This document shows, in pieces, positions 56,771 through 64,000 of a stretch of 64,000 nt of DNA. Made by a program: the position numbers and the translations under genes. The notes beneath the pieces were generated by a model that worked only from the letters and a program-made list of their open reading frames with translations, ran no database searches and was not told the DNA's origin. This stretch comes from Streptomyces aquilus (GTDB taxonomy: Bacteria > Actinomycetota > Actinomycetes > Streptomycetales > Streptomycetaceae): contig NZ_CP034463.1 of assembly GCF_003955715.1 (NCBI RefSeq), forward strand, positions 5,022,001 to 5,086,000. The letters are read 5' to 3'. Every line of letters begins with the position of its first letter. Positions within the stretch are counted from its first letter, which is position 1.

Positions 56771-56805
56771 GACGAGCCCCTTGCCCGGATGGCAAGGGGC
56801 TCGTC
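56771..56805. terminator. Bidirectional terminator between MFS gene and GG-leader peptide
   Basis: A perfect 15-bp stem, gacgagccccttgcc (56771-56785) with ggcaaggggctcgtc (56791-56805) and a cggat loop. It serves the convergent genes on both sides. Confidence 0.95.
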
Positions 56806-56827
56806 AGCACGCGCGCAGAGAACGAGG

Positions 56828-57052
56828 TCAGAAGCTCGCCGTCACGCCGACCTCGTGCGGCAGCGCGCCCAGCGCGCCACCGACGGTGCCCAGGGCCGTC
56901 GCCTTCACCGAGTCGAGCTGGGCGAGGACGTCCGCGCTGCTGAGCGTCGTGTCGCCGACGGCGACGGTGATCTGGGGGGCCAGGCCACCGGAGACGGTGT
57001 CGAGGTCGGCGTCGGAGAGCTCGGCGGTCTGAACCTGGGGAGCGGAGTTCAT
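56828..57052 (-). CDS. GG-leader peptide, orphan RiPP- or bacteriocin-like precursor
   Basis: A 74-residue protein with a leader of 23 residues ending ELSDADLDTVSGG, the double-glycine form cleaved by C39 peptidase transporters or found in class II lanthipeptide and related leaders. The 51-residue remainder, starting LAPQITVAVGDTTL, has no Cys, so lanthionine rings are ruled out; it is rich in Ala, Gly, Val and Thr and ends HEVGVTASF. The ATG at 57052 is chosen over 57082 because it follows GAAGGG. No modification enzyme or C39 transporter lies nearby. A non-RiPP small protein with a chance GG motif is possible. Confidence 0.65.
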   Translation of the reverse strand: MNSAPQVQTAELSDADLDTVSGGLAPQITVAVGDTTLSSADVLAQLDSVKATALGTVGGALGALPHEVGVTASF

Positions 57053-57358
57053 GAGGAAACAGCCCTTCGCATGGGTGCACATGGGGGATGGCCCCGCGGG
57101 GGGACAGCGGGCGGGGCGCGGTGCGCAGGATCAAACCACGGAGCGCGCCCGGCATCCAGTGCGTTCCCGCTCGTCGCCGTGCAGGTGAGCGCATCGGTGA
57201 CCCAACCATGGGGGCCCGTCCACGAATTGGAGCCAGGTTCTCCACACCGGCACCCCACAGGCGGCCGACAGCCCCGGCGCTTGCGCACGCGAACGGGACA
57301 ACCCCGCCTCAACAGCGCCCGCTCACGGCCCGGTTGCGGGCGGGCTGTGCAGATTCCG

Positions 57359-57784
57359 TCACGGATGCATCCGGGCGCCTTTCACGACCTTGTCGACGGC
57401 ATTGCGGGGGCCGTACACCGCGATCCCGACGAGGTCGAGGTCGGCCGTCCGCACGGCCCGTACCGCCGCCCGGTTGTCGCGGTCGTTGCCGGTGGCGAAC
57501 AGGTCGCTGGTGAACACCGCGCGCGGGAGCGCACGGGACAGCACGCGCGCGTGGGCGGCCTTCAGCGTCTCCTTGGTGCCCTCGAAGACCAGCACCGGCT
57601 GCCGGAACATCGGCAGACACCGCACCCCGTCCGCGTCCTCGTACGGCTCCCCGACCACCTCGGGGGCCTCGGTGCCGAGGCCGCTGACGAGGAACGCGGT
57701 GACGTTCAGCCGCTGCCAGGACTCCAGGTCCTCGCGCAGCAGGACGGCGATCTTGGTGTCGAAACGGATCGGTTCAGTGCTCAT
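57359..57784 (-). CDS. DUF2000 family protein
   Basis: A 141-residue protein starting MSTEPIRFDTKIAVLLRED, with the family segments LESWQRLNVTAFLVSG and AVFTSDLFATGND. The fold is that of a small alpha/beta domain with no known enzymatic role. The start at 57784 is preferred; upstream in-frame codons overlap the divergent araC promoter. It is transcribed divergently from the AraC-family gene 49 bp away, which probably regulates it. Confidence 0.85.
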   Translation of the reverse strand: MSTEPIRFDTKIAVLLREDLESWQRLNVTAFLVSGLGTEAPEVVGEPYEDADGVRCLPMFRQPVLVFEGTKETLKAAHARVLSRALPRAVFTSDLFATGNDRDNRAAVRAVRTADLDLVGIAVYGPRNAVDKVVKGARMHP

Positions 57785-57833
57785 GCCGGAAGCCTGCGGG
57801 CGGCCGTACGGTTTCGTCTTGTACGTTCTTTGC

Positions 57834-58628
57834 ATGGCCGCCCGGCAGGAAGTCACCGCCTGGCGCCCGGCCGTCCCGGGTGTCGTGGAGGTCTTCCACG
57901 CCCACTTCACGGGGTACGCCTACCCGATGCACGTCCACGAGGCGTGGACGCTGCTGATCGTGGACGACGGGGCCGTACGGTACGACCTCGACCGGCACGA
58001 GCACGGCACCCCGCACGACACCGTGTCGCTGCTGCCGCCGCACGTCCCGCACAACGGCTCCCCCGCCACGCCGGGCGGCTTCCGCAAGCGGGTCGTCTAT
58101 CTCGACACCTCGCTGCTCGGCGCGGACCTCGTGGGGTCCGCCGTCGACACCCCCGACCTGCGGGACCCGGTGCTGCGGCGGCGCGTCGGGCAGCTGCACC
58201 ACGCCCTCGACCATCCCGGTGACGAGCTGGAGGCGGCCAGCAGGCTGACGTTCATCGGGGAGCGGCTCACGGCCCATCTACGGCCGCGCCTGGTCACGGA
58301 CGTGCCGCGCGCCGACCCCGGACTCGCGCGCCGGCTGCGGGAGTTGCTGGACGCGCGGATCGTCGAGGGCGTCGCCCTGGAGGAGGCGGCCGCGCTGCTG
58401 CACGCCCATCCCGCCCATCTCGTACGGGCGTTCAGCACCGCCTACGGCATCGCCCCGCACCAGTACCTCAACTCCCGCCGCGTCGACCGCGCCCGCCGGC
58501 TGCTCCTGGAGGGCCGGCGTCCCGGCGAGGTCGCCACGGCCACCGGCTTCTTCGACCAGTCCCATCTCACCCGGCACTTCCGGAAGCTGGTGGGGGTCAC
58601 GCCGGGGCGGTACGCCAAGTCCGGGTGA
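57834..58628 (+). CDS. AraC-family transcriptional regulator
   Basis: A 264-residue regulator with an N-terminal cupin-like sensing domain (HVHEAWTLLIVDDG, LLPPHVPHNG) and a C-terminal double helix-turn-helix: LEEAAALLHAHPAHLVRAFS, then ATATGFFDQSHLTRHFRK and GVTPGRYAKSG. The ATG at 57834 faces the DUF2000 start across a 49-bp gap with no obvious ribosome-binding site, so it may be translated from a short or leaderless transcript. Its last codons form the first unit of a 29-bp tandem repeat. Confidence 0.9.
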   Translation: MAARQEVTAWRPAVPGVVEVFHAHFTGYAYPMHVHEAWTLLIVDDGAVRYDLDRHEHGTPHDTVSLLPPHVPHNGSPATPGGFRKRVVYLDTSLLGADLVGSAVDTPDLRDPVLRRRVGQLHHALDHPGDELEAASRLTFIGERLTAHLRPRLVTDVPRADPGLARRLRELLDARIVEGVALEEAAALLHAHPAHLVRAFSTAYGIAPHQYLNSRRVDRARRLLLEGRRPGEVATATGFFDQSHLTRHFRKLVGVTPGRYAKSG

Positions 58629-58768
58629 ATCGGGGGCGGTACGCCAAGTCCGGGTGGATCGGGGGCGGTACGCCAAGTCCGGGTGAATCGGGGGCGGTAC
58701 GCCAAGTCCGGCTGGATCGGGGGCGGTACGCCAAGCCCGGCTGGATCGGGGGCGGTACGCCAAGTCCG
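58609..58768. repeat. 29-bp tandem repeat, five and a half copies, seeded in the araC 3' end
   Basis: ggtacgccaag recurs at 58609, 58638, 58667, 58696, 58725 and 58754, exactly every 29 bp. Units differ at a few positions (gtgaatc or gtggatc or ctggatc). The first unit encodes the last residues YAKSG and the stop of the AraC-family gene, and later units are outside any gene. Confidence 0.97.
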
Positions 58769-58815
58769 CGTAATACAAGGGTGGGTCGCGCGCGCCGCGA
58801 TCTATCGTCCGCCGT

Positions 58816-59469
58816 ATGGACTGGCACGCGTGGCACGACCGGTACGCCTCCCCCAACTCCCCTCTCCGGCAGCGCCTGGTCGTCGTCCAGGACCGTATCC
58901 GTGACGCCCTCGCCGGTGCCCCGCCCGGTCTGCTCACCGCCGTCAGTCTCTGTGCCGGGCAGGGGCACGACCTGATCGGTGTGCTCGCCGACCACCCTCG
59001 GCGGGACGACGTACGGGCCCGGCTCGTCGAGCTGGACGAGCGGAACGTGGCGGCCGCCCGGGCCGCGGCCGAGGCCGCCGGGCTCGCGGGCGTCGAGGTC
59101 GTCGCCGGGGACGCCTCGCTGACCGACCGCTACGTCGGTCTCGTCCCCGCCGACCTCGTCCTGATCTGCGGGATCCTCGGCAACGTCACCGACGCCGACG
59201 CCGAGCGGCTCCTTGATCACTGCACCCGGCTGTGCCGTACGGGCGGCACGGTCGTGTGGACACGGAACCGGCGGCTCGGCCTCGTCGACCTCGTGCCGCA
59301 GGTCTGCGCCTGGCTGGAGGAACGCGGATTCGAGCGGGTGTGGGTGTCCGACCCGGGGCTGGACTTCGGGGTGGGCGCCCATCGGTACGGCGGCGAGCCG
59401 CGGCCGCTCGCGCCCGGGGTGCGGATGTTCGACTTCGTCGGATACGACGCCCTGCGGGGCGGCAGGTGA
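58816..59469 (+). CDS. SAM-dependent methyltransferase (class I)
   Basis: A 217-residue protein starting MDWHAWHDRYASPNSPLRQR. The SAM-binding motif I is AVSLCAGQGHDLIGVL, the acidic residue after strand 2 lies in ARLVELDERN, and VVAGDASLTD is motif III-like. The C terminus GVRMFDFVGY is conserved-looking. The substrate is unknown. It follows the 29-bp repeats and is convergent with ybjN. Confidence 0.85.
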   Translation: MDWHAWHDRYASPNSPLRQRLVVVQDRIRDALAGAPPGLLTAVSLCAGQGHDLIGVLADHPRRDDVRARLVELDERNVAAARAAAEAAGLAGVEVVAGDASLTDRYVGLVPADLVLICGILGNVTDADAERLLDHCTRLCRTGGTVVWTRNRRLGLVDLVPQVCAWLEERGFERVWVSDPGLDFGVGAHRYGGEPRPLAPGVRMFDFVGYDALRGGR

Positions 59470-59485
59470 CGCGGACGGTCCGAGG

Positions 59486-59989
59486 TCAGGCCGTCGGGCG
59501 TTGGGTGAGGTGGGTGAAGGCGTCCAGGTTGCGGGTGGACTCGCCTCGGGAGACGCGCCACTCGTACTCCTTGCGGATCGCGGTCGCGAAGCCGAGTTCC
59601 AGGAGGGTGTTGAAGCTGTCGTCCGCCGCTTCCAGGGTCTGGCCGAGGAGCCGGTCGATCTCGTCCGGCGTGACCGCGGCGAGGGGGAGCTTGGCGGTGA
59701 CGTAGACGTCGCCGAGCTGGTCGACGGCGTAACTCACGCCGTACAGCTTGAGATTGCGCTCCAGGAGCCAGCGGTGGACGCCGGACTCGTTCTCGTCGGG
59801 GTGGCGGATGACGAAGGCGTTCAGGGAGAGGGAGTGCCGGCCGACGAGGAGGGAGACCGTCGTCTTCAGCTTGCGGGTGCCGGGGAGCTGGACGACGTAG
59901 CTGCCGGGGGTCGGGCTCTCCCAGTCGAGCTCGTTGTCCTTGAGGACCGCCTCGATGACCTTCTGCGCGTCAGCCTGTGCGTCAGCCAT
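59486..59989 (-). CDS. YbjN-domain protein
   Basis: A 167-residue protein of the YbjN / type III secretion chaperone-like fold: [32 protein letters not shown] and [10 protein letters not shown]. The start ATG overlaps the mshA stop by 8 bp (ATGGCTGA), so the two are coupled. Association with mshA is conserved in actinobacteria, but its role is not established. Confidence 0.88.
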   Translation of the reverse strand: MADAQADAQKVIEAVLKDNELDWESPTPGSYVVQLPGTRKLKTTVSLLVGRHSLSLNAFVIRHPDENESGVHRWLLERNLKLYGVSYAVDQLGDVYVTAKLPLAAVTPDEIDRLLGQTLEAADDSFNTLLELGFATAIRKEYEWRVSRGESTRNLDAFTHLTQRPTA

Positions 59990-61319
59990 GGTGGGAGCGT
60001 ACGCGACGGCGGTGGGCCTGTAGCGCGGCCGTGTAGACGTCGGCGGTCGCCGCCGCCGCGGTGTCCCAGCCGAAGGACTGCGCGTGCCGGGCGGCCGCGG
60101 CGCCCGCGCGGGGGGCGAGCTGCGGGTCGTCGGCGAAACGCGCGAGCACGCGCGCGTAGTCGGCGGGGTTGTGGCCCCGTACGAGGAAACCGGTCTCGCC
60201 GTCGCGGACCGCCACCGGCAGGCCGCCGACCGCGGCCGCGAGGACCGGGGTGCCGGTCGCCTGCGCCTCTATGGCCACCAGGCCGAAGGACTCGCTGTAC
60301 GACGGCATGACCAGCAGGGACGCCGCCCGGAACCAGTCGGCGAGCTGGTCCTGGCCGACGGGCGGGCGGAAGCGTACGACGTCCGCGATGCCGAGGCGGG
60401 CGGCCAGCTTCTGAAGGCCCTCCGGCTTGGCCAGGCCGCTGCCGCTGGGGCCGCCGACCACGGGGACGACCAGGCGGGAGCGGAGTTCCGGGCGTTCGTC
60501 GAGGAGGACGGCGACGGCGCGGAGGAGGATGTCCGGGGCCTTCAGGGGCTGGATGCGGCCCGCGAAGAGAGGGATGAGGGCGTCCTGGGGGAGGCCGAGG
60601 CGGGCGCGGGCCGCCGCGCGGCCGTCGGCGGGACAGAACCGGTCCAGGTTCACGCCGGGGTGGACGACGGCGACCTTGGTGGGGTCGGCGTCGTAGTGGT
60701 GGACGAGTTCGTCGCGTTCCTCGGTGGTGTTCGCGATGAGCCGGTCCGCCGCCTGGACGATCTGGGTCTCGCCGATGACACGCGCGGCGGGCTCGGGGGT
60801 GTCGCCGTCGGCGAGGTTGGCGTTCTTGACCTTGGCCATGGTGTGCATGGCGTGCACCAGGGGGACGCCCCAGCGCTGCGCGGCGAGCCAGCCGACGTGG
60901 CCGGAGAGCCAGTAGTGGGTGTGGACGAGGTCGTAGTAGCCGGGGCGGTGGCCGGCCCACGCCTGCATCACGCCGTGCGTGAAGGCGCACAGCTGGGCGG
61001 GGAGGTCCTCCTTGGCGAGGCCCTCGTAGGGGCCGGCGTCGACGTGGCGGACCAGGACGCCGGGGGACAGCTCGACCGTGGGCGGGAGCGAGGCGGTGGT
61101 CGCGCGCGTGAAGATCTCGACCTCGATGTTGATCGCGGCGAGGCGCTGCGCGAGCTCGACGATGTAGACGTTCATGCCGCCCGCGTCGCCGGTGCCGGGC
61201 TGGTGGAGGGGGGAGGTGTGCACGGAGAGCATCGCCACGCGGCGGGGGCGACGGTGCAGCCTCAGCCTCGCGGGCGTGGCCGGGGAACGACGCCCGAGCC
61301 TGCTGACGTACTGGCTCAC
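59982..61319 (-). CDS. mshA: D-inositol-3-phosphate glycosyltransferase MshA
   Basis: A 445-residue GT-B glycosyltransferase (GT4) that starts mycothiol synthesis by adding GlcNAc to inositol 3-phosphate. Signature regions are [19 protein letters not shown] at the N terminus, [11 protein letters not shown], and the E-x7-E element in [15 protein letters not shown]. The GTG at 61319 is chosen because it has AAGGAGG about 9 nt upstream and gives the family start [12 protein letters not shown]. It is co-translated with ybjN. Confidence 0.95.
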   Translation of the reverse strand: MSQYVSRLGRRSPATPARLRLHRRPRRVAMLSVHTSPLHQPGTGDAGGMNVYIVELAQRLAAINIEVEIFTRATTASLPPTVELSPGVLVRHVDAGPYEGLAKEDLPAQLCAFTHGVMQAWAGHRPGYYDLVHTHYWLSGHVGWLAAQRWGVPLVHAMHTMAKVKNANLADGDTPEPAARVIGETQIVQAADRLIANTTEERDELVHHYDADPTKVAVVHPGVNLDRFCPADGRAAARARLGLPQDALIPLFAGRIQPLKAPDILLRAVAVLLDERPELRSRLVVPVVGGPSGSGLAKPEGLQKLAARLGIADVVRFRPPVGQDQLADWFRAASLLVMPSYSESFGLVAIEAQATGTPVLAAAVGGLPVAVRDGETGFLVRGHNPADYARVLARFADDPQLAPRAGAAAARHAQSFGWDTAAAATADVYTAALQAHRRRVRSHHG

Positions 61320-61531
61320 GTGGCGTTTCCTCCTTGCTGCGGGCATGCCGGACGGAGGGTGTGGGGCGCCCTCCAAGGGGGTGCAACGTCGGAGGGGCTG
61401 GTTCCCATTCCGGCGGTGGGGGTTTTTGCCTAGGCATTACTGGGGGTCGCTCAACTGTTCGGTGGCGGGGCGCGTCCGTCGCGCGGCGGTCGATGGCGGT
61501 GGAGGTGCGCCCGCCGCATAACCTCGTACGT

Positions 61532-62329
61532 ATGACATCTCGCGCCCGTACCCGTCCCGTGGGCACGGTCACGCGCGGGACCACCAACCCCAACCGGCTG
61601 CGGCGCATGGACCGCTGGATCGCCGCCGTCCATGGCGCCGAGCTGCGGCGGGCCGGCGATCCGGTGGCCGTCGACCTCGGGTACGGGGCCGCCCCCTGGA
61701 CCGCCGTCGAGTTGCTCGCCCGGCTGCGGACCGTCGCGCCGCGGGTGCGGGTGGTCGGGGTGGAGATCGAGCCCGCCCGGGTTGCCGCCGCCAAGCCGTA
61801 CGAGCGGGAGGGGCTCGTCTTCCGGCACGGAGGGTTCGAGATCCCTGTGGCGCAGCGGCCGGTGCTGGTGCGGGCGGCGAATGTGCTGCGGCAGTACGAC
61901 GAGGGCGAGGTCGCGGAGGTCTGGGCGCGGATCCGCGCGCGGCTCGCGCCCGGGGGGCTGCTGGTCGAGGGGACCTGTGACGAGGTCGGGCGACGGCATG
62001 TGTGGGTCGCGCTCGGGGTGGAGGGGGCGCGGACGGTCACGTTCGCCACCCGGCTGGGGTCGCTGGAACGGCCGTCCGATCTTGCCGAGCGGCTGCCCAA
62101 GGCGCTCATCCACCGCAATGTGCCGGGGGAACCCGTGCATGCCTTCCTACGGGACTTCGACCGGGCCTGGGCCGCCGCCGCGCCCTATGCGTCGTACGGC
62201 GCCCGGCAGCGGTGGATGCGGGCCGTGCGGGAGTTGCGGACCGACTGGCCGGTGGTGGACGGGCCCGCACGATGGCGGCAGGGTGAAGTGACCGTGGCGT
62301 GGGAGGCGTTGGCGCCTCGGGGCCGCTGA
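61532..62329 (+). CDS. SAM-dependent methyltransferase-like protein
   Basis: A 265-residue protein starting MTSRARTRPVGTVTRGTTNP. SAM-binding features include VAVDLGYGAAPWTAVELL, the acidic VVGVEIEPARV and a later LAPGGLLVEGTCDE. It is divergent from mshA, with 212 bp between. Homologues are conserved in this place in Streptomyces. The target is unknown. Confidence 0.85.
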   Translation: MTSRARTRPVGTVTRGTTNPNRLRRMDRWIAAVHGAELRRAGDPVAVDLGYGAAPWTAVELLARLRTVAPRVRVVGVEIEPARVAAAKPYEREGLVFRHGGFEIPVAQRPVLVRAANVLRQYDEGEVAEVWARIRARLAPGGLLVEGTCDEVGRRHVWVALGVEGARTVTFATRLGSLERPSDLAERLPKALIHRNVPGEPVHAFLRDFDRAWAAAAPYASYGARQRWMRAVRELRTDWPVVDGPARWRQGEVTVAWEALAPRGR

Positions 62330-62483
62330 GCTGCGGGGAACGATCTCCGTGAGTCGTTCGTCACAAAGGCGGGGAGATCGTCTTCGGGGGCGGGAACGGG
62401 GGCAGGAGGAGCGAAGTACCGCTGACGCACGACCTCTGTCGCTTTTCGGTGGCACATGGCACGATCCCCCAAGCGTCCGTAAG

Positions 62484-62496
62484 TTACTGACGGTAA
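62484..62496. promoter_or_regulatory. Inverted-repeat operator candidate upstream of the NlpC/P60 gene
   Basis: TTACTGACGGTAA is a dyad (TTAC/GTAA, 5-bp centre) that ends 21 nt before the ATG. It sits where a repressor could block transcription or translation. The cognate regulator is unknown. Confidence 0.4.
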
Positions 62497-62517
62497 ATCA
62501 GATGTGGGGGAAGAGGT

Positions 62518-63609
62518 ATGGGTGCGGGCAAGCGCGGGCTGTTGACGGCGGCCGTGACCGTGGTCTGTGCGGTGACCGTGCTGGCGGCTCCGGGTACGGC
62601 GTTCGCGGCGCCGACTCCCACACCGACACCGACCCCCAGCGCTTCGCCCTCCGCCGCGCCCGCTGCCGCGCCCGACAAGGACCTTGAGGCCGTACGCGAG
62701 AAGCTGGACGACCTCTATCACGACGCAGCCGTGGCCACGGACCGGTACAACGCCGCGGAGGAGGCCGCCGACCAGCAGTCGGCCGCGCTCGTGGCGTTGG
62801 CGAAGAAGATCGTCAAGGGGCAGGAGCGGCTCGCCGAGTTGAAGAAGCGGGCGGGTGCGGCGGCCGCCGCCCAGTACCGCAGCGGCGGACTGCCCGACGA
62901 GGCGCAGCTGATGCTCAGCGACGACCCGGAAGACTTCCTCAACGGGGCCGGGCGGGTGCTCCAGGGGCAGCGTGCCACCAAGGGGCTGCTGGAGGAACTG
63001 ACCCGCACCCAGGAGGACTTGGAGCAGTACGCCGACGACGCCTCCGCGCAGTGGGAGAAGCTGGAGGCCAACCGGAAGGCCAAGGCCGCCGCCAAGAAGA
63101 AGGTCAAGAAGCAGATCGCCGCCGCCGAGGAACTCGAGTCCAAGCTCGAGAAGAAGGAGAAGGAGCGGCTGGCGCGGCTGGAGCAGGAGGCCGCCTACAA
63201 GGCGCAGAGCACCTGGCTCGACTCCGGCATCCTCGACGAGATCAACGGCAAGGCGTCCGCACAGGGCAAGAAGGCCGTGGAGTACGCGACCTCGCAGATC
63301 GGCAAGCCGTACGAGTGGGGCGCCGAGGGACCGGGGTCCTACGACTGCTCGGGGCTCACCTCGCAGGCCTGGGCCAGCGCCGGGCAGCCCATTCCGCGGA
63401 CCTCACAGGAGCAGTGGAAGCAGCTGAAGAAGATCGACGTCAAGGACATGCGGCCCGGCGACCTCATCATCTACAACTCCGATGCCAGCCATGTCGCGAT
63501 GTACATAGGGGACGGCGCGATCGTCCACGCCCCGCGCCCGGGGCGGACGGTGACGATCGCGGGGGCGGGGTCGATGCCGATCCTGGCGGTCGTGCGGCCC
63601 GACGCCTGA
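62518..63609 (+). CDS. Secreted NlpC/P60 peptidoglycan endopeptidase
   Basis: A 363-residue exported cell-wall hydrolase. A signal peptide (about residues 1-30, ending TAFA-AP) is followed by a Thr/Pro/Ser linker, a long coiled coil (about 55-230, rich in Lys, Glu and Ala) and a C-terminal C40 peptidase domain. The catalytic Cys lies in YDCSGLTSQAW and the His in ASHVAMYIGDG. This RipA-like layout suggests cleavage within peptide stems during growth or division. GGAAGAGGT precedes the ATG. Confidence 0.93.
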   Translation: MGAGKRGLLTAAVTVVCAVTVLAAPGTAFAAPTPTPTPTPSASPSAAPAAAPDKDLEAVREKLDDLYHDAAVATDRYNAAEEAADQQSAALVALAKKIVKGQERLAELKKRAGAAAAAQYRSGGLPDEAQLMLSDDPEDFLNGAGRVLQGQRATKGLLEELTRTQEDLEQYADDASAQWEKLEANRKAKAAAKKKVKKQIAAAEELESKLEKKEKERLARLEQEAAYKAQSTWLDSGILDEINGKASAQGKKAVEYATSQIGKPYEWGAEGPGSYDCSGLTSQAWASAGQPIPRTSQEQWKQLKKIDVKDMRPGDLIIYNSDASHVAMYIGDGAIVHAPRPGRTVTIAGAGSMPILAVVRPDA

Positions 63610-63879
63610 GACGGCCGCGGGCGGTTGAGACCGGGGTCACGTGACGCAGGGCACGTCGGGCGTCGTACAAACCCGGTGCGGACGTGACGTTCGTCATTCC
63701 CGCACCTCGGGCGGGGTGTCCAACTGCGGTAGGGAACGCGGCATATGACAGCGGCCGCCCGCCGAACCGCGTGCCGTGCGCCATTCCGTTGCGGCGCCGA
63801 CTACCGCTATGGTCCCCGTCGGTGGGTCGAGGTCCCTCGCCCCACCATGCCCTCGGGGGGAGGGAAGGAACCCAAGACG
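63610..63879. other. Intergenic region after the peptidase gene
   Basis: No gene is supported in these 270 bp. A perfect 10-bp palindrome, gtcacgtgac, lies at 63636-63645. The right part should contain the promoter of the last gene. Confidence 0.4.
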
Positions 63880-64000
63880 ATGCCCGTACCCGTACCGCGG
63901 CAGAGAGCGATCCCGGCCGTGGAAGGTGGTCAGGCGCAGGCCGCGACAGCACTCGGCGGCCCGGTCGGCGGCCCTCCGAAGGAGGAGGCCCCGCGTAAGG
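63880..64000 (+). CDS. Start of an unidentified gene (partial)
   Basis: An ATG at 63880 follows a purine-rich GGGAGGGAAGGAA and opens a frame that runs to the window edge. The 40 visible residues (MPVPVPRQRAIPAVEGGQ, then Ala/Gly/Pro-rich sequence ending KEEAPRK) are low complexity and look like a disordered N terminus. No family can be assigned from this part. Confidence 0.6.
   Translation, partial: MPVPVPRQRAIPAVEGGQAQAATALGGPVGGPPKEEAPRK

Noticed and set aside
56585-57245. Poly-Gln or Val/Ala-repeat frames over the hexamer array
   Set aside because: These frames exist only because a hexamer array stays open in several phases. They overlap the MFS gene end, a perfect terminator and the GG-leader gene.
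58609-58768. Regularly spaced repeats as a CRISPR array
   Set aside because: The 29-bp units are contiguous with no spacers between them, and the first unit is coding sequence of the araC gene. No cas genes are in the window.
62330-62517. Cyclic di-AMP (ydaO-type) riboswitch before the NlpC/P60 gene
   Set aside because: This riboswitch often precedes such genes in actinobacteria, but I could not find its conserved core in these 188 bp.

Overview
The window is high-GC actinobacterial DNA. A conserved block of Streptomyces core genes identifies it: msiK, cysS, ispF/ispD, a CarD-type regulator, phoRP/phoU, gpmA, mshA and an NlpC/P60 peptidase. Their order matches, from memory, the S. coelicolor SCO4202-SCO4240 neighbourhood read in reverse. 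No computation was run; all calls come from reading the sequence and its translations.

Region 1 (1-36040, minus strand) is a very large non-ribosomal peptide synthetase locus. The upstream gene (36040-26774) encodes C-A-T-E-C-A-T-E. The next gene (26602 to beyond the left edge) contributes eight complete C-A-T modules, then an unusual C-like domain and the start of another A domain. At least eleven modules are present. Eight of the ten complete A domains carry the same predicted binding-pocket residues, and the other two (modules 3 and 6) share a Tyr-type pocket on an almost identical 817-bp DNA block with foreign-looking codon use. The C-like domain of module 11 has HRxxxDD where a condensation domain has HHxxxDG. 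That is the form I recall for the non-catalytic X domain that recruits P450s in glycopeptide assembly lines. The predicted product is a repetitive peptide of at least 11 residues with two D residues at its start and Tyr-like residues at positions 3 and 6.

Region 2 (36041-39167) lies between synthetase and core. It holds a leader hairpin in front of the synthetase, a histidine kinase preceded by two paralogous OmpR-type response regulators (all minus strand), and a tRNA-Thr(UGU). The tRNA is the last element before the conserved backbone and is a plausible island boundary.

Region 3 (39168-53650) is housekeeping backbone: the sugar-import ATPase msiK, a sugar-nucleotide transferase, a DoxX-type membrane protein, an rRNA 2'-O-methyltransferase, cysS, the MEP-pathway pair ispD-ispF, carD, a lipoprotein, divergent phoRP and phoU with a PHO-box-like site, a 51-residue Cys-rich protein and a small nickel-binding-type protein.

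Region 4 (53650-54460) is a recombination scar: the 3' ends of a DUF4259 gene and of a tyrosine integrase lie tail-outward on either side of a short junction, followed by a small L7/L12-like protein.

Region 5 (54480-64000) carries gpmA, an MFS exporter, a GG-leader peptide gene, a divergent DUF2000/AraC pair, two methyltransferases, ybjN overlapping mshA (mycothiol synthesis), a secreted NlpC/P60 peptidase and the start of one more gene. Short tandem duplications that begin at or just beside the stop codon of the preceding gene recur at four places in the backbone (ispF, phoU, the MFS gene and the araC gene).
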